Shown: one piece after another, positions 1 through 5,817 of the stretch
How positions within the stretch are numbered: position 1 is the first letter of the stretch
How the letters are laid out: each line of letters starts with the position of its first letter
From: CADEDV01 sp036374495
GTDB taxonomy: Bacteria; Bacteroidota; Bacteroidia; Chitinophagales; Chitinophagaceae
Assembly: GCA_965652975.1 (NCBI GenBank)
Contig: CBFGYO010000199.1
Location: forward strand, 1-6,315
Direction of reading: 5' to 3'
Length of the DNA: 6,315 bases
Position numbers and translations under genes: made by a program
The notes under the pieces: model-generated
Seen by the model: only the letters and a program-made list of their open reading frames with translations
Told to the model about the DNA's origin: nothing
Databases searched by the model: none

Positions 1-10
1 TTTCACATTT

Positions 11-2458
11 TCACTTGTGGGTTTTCCACTGTAGGGGTACATTCAGTTTTACTGAGAAATTTCTACCGGTATTGAATACGCCCTGGCGGCCTGTAGCATT
101 GTTAATGTCTGCATACTTCAGCCGACTAAGGTGTTGCTGGTAAGCTTTGTCGGTGATATTAGATAATACAAAGTGGATTCCAAAGAGCGTACGGTTCTTG
201 CTGGCCACATCTGCACCGAGCCCTGCATTGATCAGGGTGTATGCTGCTGTTTCAGTTTCTGTACCGTAACCGGTAAAGGGCTTATTTTGCTTGAAATTAT
301 TATCTGCTTCTACTTTAAAATATACGTCCTGCAGTGATTTGCCCATCTTTTTAAAATTCGCACGCAATTCACTGGTCCAGCGTGTTGCAGGAATCAAAGG
401 AATATTTTTTGATCCGTCTATTGCTTCACTGAACGTACCACGAACAAAAGAAACTGAATTTTCAAAATGTAGCCAGTCGAGAGGATGAGGATGGAGGTCG
501 ATTGTAGCTTCCACACCTTTCAGCGACGCGTTATGCTGGTTGAATTGAAATGCAGGTATATCCTCGTTGTCGACATTTACAAGAGAATCTCCCCCGCCTG
601 TTGATTGTAACTTACGGTAAAACACAAAATTGTCTATGCTATTGTAGAAAGCACTCAGGCTGATATTAAAGTGTTCATAATCTAATTCAAGACCACCATC
701 CAGTTGCAAACTTGTTTCGGACTTTAAATTATTGTCTCCATACTCATAACGGTTGGTGCCCTCATGCACACCGTTACTACTGAGTTCCGCAATAGTTGGT
801 GCACGGAAACCTCTTGCGATATTAGCTTTTAAAACTATGCTGCTGCTTGCTTCATAACTAATGCCTGCACTTCCTGAAATATTTGAAAATGACTTTTTGA
901 AATGACTGAATTTTAAATCTGCGCCATCCATGAATTCTTTGGAGTTCAGTGAACGGTTGTCAAATCGAATTCCACCGCTTATCGTTGCTTTCTTAAAAAA
1001 TCGTTGAGTGTAAATAAACAAGCCTGCATCAAAGAGGCTATACTCTGGAATGAGCACTTCCGTGCCCTTATTCTCGTTCGATTGCTGCATACCGTTTACT
1101 CCAATTGTCGTATGCCACTCTTTTATTTCCGGCAATTGCCATTGTAGGTTATAATTGAAAGTTGACAGATCAAAGAATAGTTCTTTTTCCGAAGGATCTT
1201 CCGGGTTACCATATTCGGTGCGACGATTCTGCTGGTAGCCAAGATTAACTTTCAACCGGCTTTTGTTGATAGAAAAACTATTGTCACTTACGAGCTTGTT
1301 ATGTTGTATACGCTGGTAGGGAATAACGGCATTACGTTGTTCGAGATCTGCCGGTGTAGCTACCCGCTCCAAGGGCGATCCAGCATATAGCAGGAATTTT
1401 CCTGTAGCATCATCGCGGTCACCTTCCACTAGTCCTGTATGTTGATCAAACCTGCTAAAAATGAGATGGCTGAATCCCCAGCTTTTATTTATTCCCAGGT
1501 ACCCTCCGAAATTCCTTTCATTGAAACGCGAGTTTAGCACCCTCGAGTCATACGCATTGCGGTAATCGCCAGCATTTTTATAAGTACCATAAACATTCCA
1601 GTTGAAACCTTTGCTATTGCCGGCGATATTTCCATTCAGGCCATAGAGCCCATTATTAGTTTGATAATTCGCAAGGATATTACCCTTTATCACTCCTTCA
1701 GCTACGGGTGTGTTGGTAATGAAGTTGACAACACCGGCAATCGCATCACTGCCATACATTAAGGAAGCGGGACCTTTCAGCACTTCAACACGGGCGATGC
1801 TCAGTTCGTCAATTTCGATCCCATGCTCATCACCCCATTGCTGCCCCTCCTGCCGGGTGCCTTCGTTAATTGTAACTACCCTGTTATAACCAAGACCTCT
1901 AATGATAGGTTTCGATATGGCCGGCCCGGTCGACAATTGCGACACTCCGGGTATCCTGGTCAGCGCATCTATAATATTTGTAGAAGCTGTTTGTAATAAT
2001 GCCTGCCGTCTTAACAAGGTTACTGGTATTGGCGCTTTCCTGATGCTGGTAGCACCAGTTACACCTGTTACAATCACAGCCTGGTTTTCCGTAATGATGG
2101 GTGATAAAGCAAAATTCTTTTCCGTATCTATAGTTAGCTCAATATGTTCTACCAGTGTACCATAACCGCTATGAGAAACTTCAATCACATGGTGCCCGTC
2201 CGGAATATTGGTGAACATAAAATGTCCCTTGCCATCGGCTGCGGTTCCGATCTTTTCATCGGCGAAATAAATAGAAGCCCCTGGTAATGGTTCACCGGTT
2301 TTACTGTCTGTGATGGTGCCGCTAAACCTGACTTTCACAAGTTTGCTTTCGGTGGCAAATGAATTCCGGCTCATAGGGTCACTTATTCCTGCCTGGGCCA
2401 CTGCCGTGGTTATAAACCCACATAAGATTATACCTATGATTAAAACACTAATCCTCAT
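11..2458 (-). CDS. TonB-dependent outer-membrane receptor, ZnuD-like, intact copy
   Basis: This gene encodes an outer-membrane active transporter powered by TonB/ExbBD, 815 aa from the preferred start. Visible in order: a signal peptide (about residues 1-23, MRISVLIIG... ending AVAQA); a carboxypeptidase-regulatory-like domain (about 43-110, with SGTITDSKTGEPLPGASIYF); a TonB-box-like VIVTG near 128-132; a plug domain (about 132-248, with PIIRGLGYNRV, GDEHGIEID and RVEVLKGPASLMYGSDAIAG); then a beta-barrel to the C-terminus. The plug motifs and the barrel segment FRAPTIAELSSNGVHEGTNR (from residue 551) resemble the ZnuD-type zinc receptor family, and DLHPHPLDWLH (about 655-665) is histidine-rich. 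Zinc or another metal as substrate is therefore an inference. An ATG four codons upstream (2470) is in frame, but it lies inside the putative operator and at the predicted transcription start. The ATG at 2458 is preceded by an A-rich stretch and opens the signal peptide directly. The first ~400 codons are duplicated upstream. Confidence 0.93.
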   Translation of the reverse strand: MRISVLIIGIILCGFITTAVAQAGISDPMSRNSFATESKLVKVRFSGTITDSKTGEPLPGASIYFADEKIGTAADGKGHFMFTNIPDGHHVIEVSHSGYGTLVEHIELTIDTEKNFALSPIITENQAVIVTGVTGATSIRKAPIPVTLLRRQALLQTASTNIIDALTRIPGVSQLSTGPAISKPIIRGLGYNRVVTINEGTRQEGQQWGDEHGIEIDELSIARVEVLKGPASLMYGSDAIAGVVNFITNTPVAEGVIKGNILANYQTNNGLYGLNGNIAGNSKGFNWNVYGTYKNAGDYRNAYDSRVLNSRFNERNFGGYLGINKSWGFSHLIFSRFDQHTGLVEGDRDDATGKFLLYAGSPLERVATPADLEQRNAVIPYQRIQHNKLVSDNSFSINKSRLKVNLGYQQNRRTEYGNPEDPSEKELFFDLSTFNYNLQWQLPEIKEWHTTIGVNGMQQSNENKGTEVLIPEYSLFDAGLFIYTQRFFKKATISGGIRFDNRSLNSKEFMDGADLKFSHFKKSFSNISGSAGISYEASSSIVLKANIARGFRAPTIAELSSNGVHEGTNRYEYGDNNLKSETSLQLDGGLELDYEHFNISLSAFYNSIDNFVFYRKLQSTGGGDSLVNVDNEDIPAFQFNQHNASLKGVEATIDLHPHPLDWLHFENSVSFVRGTFSEAIDGSKNIPLIPATRWTSELRANFKKMGKSLQDVYFKVEADNNFKQNKPFTGYGTETETAAYTLINAGLGADVASKNRTLFGIHFVLSNITDKAYQQHLSRLKYADINNATGRQGVFNTGRNFSVKLNVPLQWKTHK

Positions 2459-2464
2459 TTTTTG

Positions 2465-2484
2465 ATACATTGTTGCAAATGTAT
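2465..2484. promoter_or_regulatory. Putative operator: 20-bp inverted repeat over the -7 box (intact copy)
   Basis: Perfect 7-bp arms ATACATT and AATGTAT flank a 6-bp centre (GTTGCA on the plus strand). The element covers the -7 box and the upstream ATG, where a bound repressor would block RNA polymerase. A further ATGTATC half-site lies at 2491-2497, and TGTTGCAA occurs twice, at 2471-2478 and 2500-2507. The arrangement suits a repressor site such as one of the Fur/Zur family, which often controls metal-receptor genes. The identity of the regulator is inference. Confidence 0.42.
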
Positions 2485-2508
2485 GAATAAATGTATCACT
2501 GTTGCAAA
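2476..2508 (-). promoter_or_regulatory. Bacteroidota-type promoter of the intact receptor gene
   Basis: On the minus strand a TTTG (-33 element, 2508-2505) is followed after 21 bp by TACATTTG (2483-2476). This is an exact match to the Bacteroidota -7 consensus TAnnTTTG, with spacing in the accepted range. Transcription would start near 2470, giving a leader of roughly 12 nt to the ATG at 2458 and leaving the ATG at 2470 essentially at the mRNA 5' end. The stop codon of the truncated upstream copy lies between the two promoter elements. The promoter is predicted from sequence only. Confidence 0.6.
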
Positions 2509-3770
2509 AAATATTCTATAGGTTGAAATTTGGAGGAGATGTAGGGAAATCCAGTTTGCCCGCACCCCGGAAAACTATGGATAGAAAAACTATTGTCACT
2601 TACGAGCTTGTTATGTTGTATACGCTGGTAGGGAATAACGGCATTACGTTGTTCGAGATCTGCCGGTGTAGCTACCCGCTCCAAGGGCGATCCAGCATAT
2701 AGCAGGAATTTTCCTGTAGCATCATCGCGGTCACCTTCCACTAGTCCTGTATGTTGATCAAACCTGCTAAAAATGAGATGGCTGAATCCCCAGCTTTTAT
2801 TTATTCCCAGGTACCCTCCGAAATTCCTTTCATTGAAACGCGAGTTTAGCACCCTCGAGTCATACGCATTGCGGTAATCGCCAGCATTTTTATAAGTACC
2901 ATAAACATTCCAGTTGAAACCTTTGCTATTGCCGGCGATATTTCCATTCAGGCCATAGAGCCCATTATTAGTTTGATAATTCGCAAGGATATTACCCTTT
3001 ATCACTCCTTCAGCTACGGGTGTGTTGGTAATGAAGTTGACAACACCGGCAATCGCATCACTGCCATACATTAAGGAAGCGGGACCTTTCAGCACTTCAA
3101 CACGGGCGATGCTCAGTTCGTCAATTTCGATCCCATGCTCATCACCCCATTGCTGCCCCTCCTGCCGGGTGCCTTCGTTAATTGTAACTACCCTGTTATA
3201 ACCAAGACCTCTAATGATAGGTTTCGATATGGCCGGCCCGGTCGACAATTGCGACACTCCGGGTATCCTGGTCAGCGCATCTATAATATTTGTAGAAGCT
3301 GTTTGTAATAATGCCTGCCGTCTTAACAAGGTTACTGGTATTGGCGCTTTCCTGATGCTGGTAGCACCAGTTACACCTGTTACAATCACAGCCTGGTTTT
3401 CCGTAATGATGGGTGATAAAGCAAAATTCTTTTCCGTATCTATAGTTAGCTCAATATGTTCTACCAGTGTACCATAACCGCTATGAGAAACTTCAATCAC
3501 ATGGTGCCCGTCCGGAATATTGGTGAACATAAAATGTCCCTTGCCATCGGCTGCGGTTCCGATCTTTTCATCGGCGAAATAAATAGAAGCCCCTGGTAAT
3601 GGTTCACCGGTTTTACTGTCTGTGATGGTGCCGCTAAACCTGACTTTCACAAGTTTGCTTTCGGTGGCAAATGAATTCCGGCTCATAGGGTCACTTATTC
3701 CTGCCTGGGCCACTGCCGTGGTTATAAACCCACATAAGATTATACCTATGATTAAAACACTAATCCTCAT
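2496..3770 (-). pseudogene. Truncated duplicate of the TonB-dependent receptor (5' half only)
   Basis: This is a second copy of the receptor's 5' half, identical to the intact gene through Ile397 (numbered from the preferred start). It contains the signal peptide, carboxypeptidase-regulatory-like domain, whole plug and only the first few barrel strands. At the repeat junction (2580/2579) the frame leaves the receptor and reads 27 unrelated residues (beginning HSFPGCGQTG) encoded by the noncoding upstream region of the next copy. It stops at TGA 2498-2496. The product, about 424 aa against about 815 for the intact protein, cannot form a complete barrel, so I call it non-functional as a transporter. 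An exported plug fragment might be made, because the promoter and start are intact. It is the promoter-proximal copy and sits about 40 bp upstream of the intact gene's start, so transcripts could run through both. Confidence 0.9.
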
Positions 3771-3776
3771 TTTTTG

Positions 3777-3796
3777 ATACATTGTTGCAAATGTAT
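3777..3796. promoter_or_regulatory. Putative operator, copy at the truncated receptor gene
   Basis: This is the duplicate of the 20-bp inverted repeat ATACATT-N6-AATGTAT, with the same extra half-site (3803-3809) and the same paired TGTTGCAA (3783-3790, 3812-3819). If it binds a repressor, the duplication has also doubled the number of operator sites at the locus. Confidence 0.4.
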
Positions 3797-3820
3797 GAAT
3801 AAATGTATCACTGTTGCAAA
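3788..3820 (-). promoter_or_regulatory. Same promoter, copy upstream of the truncated receptor
   Basis: This is the duplicated counterpart of the promoter described for the intact gene: TTTG at 3820-3817, 21 bp spacer, TACATTTG at 3795-3788. It lies in the ancestral context next to the divergent intergenic region. Transcripts from here would cover the truncated frame and could continue into the intact gene, so the locus may carry two promoters in series. Confidence 0.58.
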
Positions 3821-3930
3821 AAATATTCTATAGGTTGAAATTTGGAGGAGATGTAGGGAAATCCAGTTTGCCCGCACCCCGGAAAACTATGTGTCTCTAT
3901 TATTTGTATGCTTTATAATTGAATACCCGC

Positions 3931-3961
3931 TTTGTTTAATTGAACCAAAACAGTAGGTTCG
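3931..3961 (+). promoter_or_regulatory. Promoter candidate for the divergent small secreted protein
   Basis: TTTG at 3931-3934, a 19-bp spacer and TAGGTTCG at 3954-3961 match the Bacteroidota promoter TTTG-N19-TAnnTTTG with one mismatch in the -7 element. The predicted start near 3966 gives a leader of about 45 nt to the ATG at 4013. It lies 40 bp outside the duplicated segment, so the duplication should not have altered it. The rest of the gap between the receptor and this gene shows nothing else I can name. Confidence 0.5.
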
Positions 3962-4012
3962 CATATCCTGTTGGTGTTTTCGATACCTATTTAACTGCTT
4001 AAACTAATGCAC

Positions 4013-4492
4013 ATGAAACTTCTATTTTTCTCACTCCTCGTAACGTTTATTACTGGTACAGCCATAGCCCAGTGCGATGTTAAAAAACTTGATAGGCCAG
4101 ATGGTGTAACGGTGCGGTATATGCAACCTGACAGGGTTGGGATTTCGGATAAAATGATGCTGTCGCTGTCGGTCCAGACAAACGGTTCACAATTTTTTGT
4201 GGTAGCACTATCTGTATTTCAAGCAAAAGCGGTGAACATGAAAGGAACGATGACCATACAGTTTGATAATGATAAATCTATTACACTTCAACATTTTGCC
4301 AGTCAATCCACGACAGTGGGCAAGTTCCCGGCTACCAATAGCATTTATACAGTAGGTACAGACGATTTACCAGTTATCTCCGTCGCAGATATAAAGAGTG
4401 TAACATTGCAAATGGAAGGTGGGGAAACGGTAAGCATAACCCCAAAAGCAAACGCCGATATCCTGAAGAGACAGTATACCTGTTTGAAGTAA
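4013..4492 (+). CDS. Small secreted protein of unknown function
   Basis: A 159-aa protein that I cannot assign to a named family. The signal peptide is clear (residues 1 to about 19-20, MKLLFFSLLVTFITGTAIAQ). Cys21 follows it, but the preceding AIAQ does not fit a lipobox, so the protein is probably periplasmic or secreted rather than a lipoprotein. The mature part is rich in alternating hydrophobic and polar residues (for example SLSVQTNG, FFVVALSVFQ, TMTIQFDND, SVTLQMEGGETVSITP), suggesting a small beta-sandwich. Cys21 and Cys157, near the two ends, could form a disulfide. I start at 4013 because an in-frame ATG two codons upstream (4007) only adds MH ahead of the signal peptide. It is transcribed divergently from the receptor locus; a functional link is possible but nothing in the sequence shows one. 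Confidence 0.85.
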   Translation: MKLLFFSLLVTFITGTAIAQCDVKKLDRPDGVTVRYMQPDRVGISDKMMLSLSVQTNGSQFFVVALSVFQAKAVNMKGTMTIQFDNDKSITLQHFASQSTTVGKFPATNSIYTVGTDDLPVISVADIKSVTLQMEGGETVSITPKANADILKRQYTCLK

Positions 4493-4499
4493 TGGCAAC

Positions 4500-4534
4500 T
4501 TTTATCTTTTAACTTTCATCTTTTATCTTTTAAG
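4500..4534. repeat. Degenerate heptanucleotide tandem repeat, five units
   Basis: Starting 8 bp after the stop codon of the small secreted protein are five consecutive 7-bp units of consensus TTTTATC: units 1 and 4 are exact, the others are TTTTAAC, TTTCATC and TTTTAAG. The plus strand is nearly pure T-rich. It lies between two genes and ends about 60 bp before the -7 box of the next one. It does not form a hairpin, so it is not a classical terminator, although its T-rich strand could help end transcription. Confidence 0.75.
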
Positions 4535-4570
4535 TCGCATTCTCCCCCCATCATTGTCGTTTTCACCAAC

Positions 4571-4600
4571 TATGTCTTCCCCTTTACAGGAATACATTTG
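4571..4600 (+). promoter_or_regulatory. Promoter candidate for the PhnB-like VOC gene
   Basis: TACATTTG at 4593-4600 is an exact Bacteroidota -7 element (TAnnTTTG). The -33 element is weak: TATG at 4571-4574, 18 bp upstream, is the best match to TTTG. The predicted start near 4606 gives a leader of about 16 nt rich in A, typical for this phylum. The -7 box overlaps a TTG at 4598 that would otherwise be a possible start codon, which argues against that start. Confidence 0.48.
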
Positions 4601-4621
4601 TGCTATAAAAAAATTAAAACC

Positions 4622-5032
4622 ATGGCACATTTGAATCCTTATTTAAATTTTGAAAACAATTGTCGCGATGCGATGCTATTTTACCGCGATAGTATTGGAG
4701 GTGATCTTGAATTGCAGACTGTAGGTGATATGCCCGAAATGGCAGCGCAGATGCCACCAAATATGAGCAAGCATATCCTGCATTCAAAGCTTACGAGTGG
4801 CAACATTGTAATCATGGCCTCTGATCTCTGCAGGGAAAAACAGGTGGAGGGGAATACCTATCATCTTTGTATCAATTGTGATTCGGATGACGAGTTGAAT
4901 ACCTTCTTTTCCAAACTTTCTGTGGGCGGAAAAATCACGGAACCACTTGCAGACATGCCATGGGGTGGAAAGTATGGAGCACTCACCGACAAATTTGGTA
5001 AAAACTGGATCTTCAACTATCAAAAAAGTTAA
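4622..5032 (+). CDS. VOC superfamily protein, PhnB-like (glyoxalase fold)
   Basis: A cytosolic 136-aa protein of the vicinal-oxygen-chelate fold, PhnB/YjdN-like subgroup (often labelled 3-demethylubiquinone-9 3-methyltransferase-like). Recognisable features: the N-terminal NPYLNFENNCRDAMLFYRDS (residues 5-24), the GGDLELQTVGDMP segment (26-38), HILHSKL (51-57) followed by IVIMASD, and the C-terminal PWGGKYGALTDKFGKNWIFN (113-132). Length is normal for the subgroup. The biochemical role of most members is unknown, so no substrate is assigned; the methyltransferase label is a historical misnomer. The ATG at 4622 is preferred over the upstream TTG (4598), which overlaps the promoter and would add a non-conserved tail. 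The gene appears to be a single transcription unit, with its own promoter and a hairpin terminator 47 bp after the stop. Confidence 0.9.
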   Translation: MAHLNPYLNFENNCRDAMLFYRDSIGGDLELQTVGDMPEMAAQMPPNMSKHILHSKLTSGNIVIMASDLCREKQVEGNTYHLCINCDSDDELNTFFSKLSVGGKITEPLADMPWGGKYGALTDKFGKNWIFNYQKS

Positions 5033-5079
5033 AATACATAGCGCCAACACACTTCACTCCATAGTTTATTAACTTCAGT

Positions 5080-5125
5080 TCCGGGCAGTATCGGCTAACC
5101 ATGCAGGTACTGCCCGGACATTTTT
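5080..5125 (+). terminator. Rho-independent terminator hairpin
   Basis: A perfect 11-bp stem, TCCGGGCAGTA (5080-5090) with TACTGCCCGGA (5108-5118), encloses a 17-nt loop and is followed 2 bp later by TTTTT (5121-5125). It lies downstream of the PhnB-like gene and should end its transcript. It is also only 22 bp upstream of the next start codon, so it would sit in the leader of any transcript reaching that gene from upstream. Confidence 0.8.
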
Positions 5126-5147
5126 CATCAACCAAAAACCTCAAGAA

Positions 5148-5777
5148 ATGAAATCTGCGCTAATCGCCCTGGTTGCGATATTCCTCTGCACATCAATGTT
5201 TGGTCAAAAGAAAGATGAGATAAATTATTCCGATCCGTTCCAGATAGACAGTTCGGAAATTTTTTTAATCCCCAGGCTTATAGATAATGAAAACCAGGCG
5301 GCATACGGTAAAGGCAAGGGGTATTTGCCTTGGGGCAACTACCATGACATCTATTTTTATAATACAAATACTAACACCACCAGGAAGCTTTTCGATACCA
5401 CCCTGGCCATCATCCATACATTTACTGAAAGGAATTATTATAATAAACCGGTAAATGAATACCCGCTAAATATTTTACCGAAACATATCGTATACCTTGT
5501 ACGTACAGACAACTTCAATAACGATAATGGCCTTGATTCTGACGATCCGGTTTACCTCTATATCTCTGCCAGGAATGGTGAAAATCTTAGGGTCATTACG
5601 CCTAAAGGAGTTCATATACTCAGTTGGACAGCTAGTAAAGACAGGAAGATATTAATGGTAAAAGCAATGAAAGATTCCAATGGCAACAAGAAATTTGGTG
5701 TAGGTGATGATGAAATATATTACCGCATCGACCTCGATGAAAACATATCGAATATAAAGTGTTACCCCGTATTGTAA
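5148..5777 (+). CDS. Exported protein with Asp-rich calcium-loop-like segments
   Basis: A 209-aa secreted or periplasmic protein with a signal peptide (residues 1 to about 20, MKSALIALVAIFLCTSMFGQ). I do not recognise a named family. Two acidic loops stand out: DNFNNDNGLDSDD (121-133) and DSNGNKKFGVGDDE (176-189). Both have alternating Asp/Asn/Gly and a terminal DD or DE, as in EF-hand-like or dockerin-type calcium sites. Each is followed by a hydrophobic strand (PVYLYIS, IYYRIDL). Together with SWTASKDRKILMVKA (159-173), which resembles a WD40-like/TolB blade (W-x-x-D-x-x-x-I), this suggests part of a beta-propeller-like fold. Calcium binding is inference. No good -7 box lies between the terminator and the ATG, so the promoter is unclear; readthrough past the hairpin is possible. 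Confidence 0.83.
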   Translation: MKSALIALVAIFLCTSMFGQKKDEINYSDPFQIDSSEIFLIPRLIDNENQAAYGKGKGYLPWGNYHDIYFYNTNTNTTRKLFDTTLAIIHTFTERNYYNKPVNEYPLNILPKHIVYLVRTDNFNNDNGLDSDDPVYLYISARNGENLRVITPKGVHILSWTASKDRKILMVKAMKDSNGNKKFGVGDDEIYYRIDLDENISNIKCYPVL

Positions 5778-5817
5778 TTTTGCTGTGAGCACTACGCATA
5801 ACTCATAAAAACGGCGT

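Larger units (their letters stand above)
1268..2579. repeat. 1312-bp perfect tandem direct repeat, unit 1
   Basis: This segment recurs immediately as 2580-3891 at a constant offset of 1312 bp, and I saw no difference between the copies. The left edge is fixed by a mismatch (T at 1267, G at 2579) and the right edge by another (G at 2580, T at 3892), so the two units abut with no spacer. The unit holds 109 bp of upstream region, including the promoter, plus the first ~401 codons of the receptor counted from the upstream ATG. There are no terminal inverted repeats, no transposase and no target-site duplication, so it is a segmental tandem duplication and not an insertion sequence. Confidence 0.97.
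2580..3891. repeat. 1312-bp perfect tandem direct repeat, unit 2
   Basis: This is the second unit of the tandem duplication. Its right edge at 3891 joins the unique divergent intergenic region, so this copy keeps the ancestral upstream context. Its left edge at 2580 joins unit 1, which truncates the receptor reading frame. Because unit 1 supplies both a promoter and the continuation into the barrel, deletion of either unit by homologous recombination would restore a single normal receptor gene with no scar. Confidence 0.97.

Noticed and set aside
291..488. Plus-strand open frame of 65 codons inside the receptor gene.
   Set aside because: It is antisense to conserved barrel sequence, with no promoter or recognisable product.
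1902..2165. Plus-strand open frame of 87 codons opposite the receptor plug region, recurring at 3214-3477.
   Set aside because: It is antisense to a well-supported coding region, has no family resemblance, and appears twice only because the segment is duplicated.
2471..2579. Riboswitch in the receptor leader (for example cobalamin).
   Set aside because: The predicted leader is only about a dozen nucleotides and no conserved riboswitch core is visible in the upstream region.
2502..2702. Plus-strand open frame of 66 codons spanning the duplication junction.
   Set aside because: It crosses an accidental junction between upstream DNA and antisense receptor sequence, so it cannot be an evolved gene.
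1268..3891. Repeat as a mobile element or an invertible phase-variation cassette.
   Set aside because: The copies are direct, not inverted. There is no transposase, recombinase, terminal inverted repeat or target duplication.
4598..4621. Upstream TTG start for the PhnB-like gene.
   Set aside because: It overlaps the predicted -7 box, so it would precede the transcription start, and it adds residues absent from the usual family N-terminus.
4784..5050. Minus-strand open frame of 88 codons opposite the PhnB-like gene.
   Set aside because: It lies antisense to a clearly conserved VOC coding region and shows no family features.
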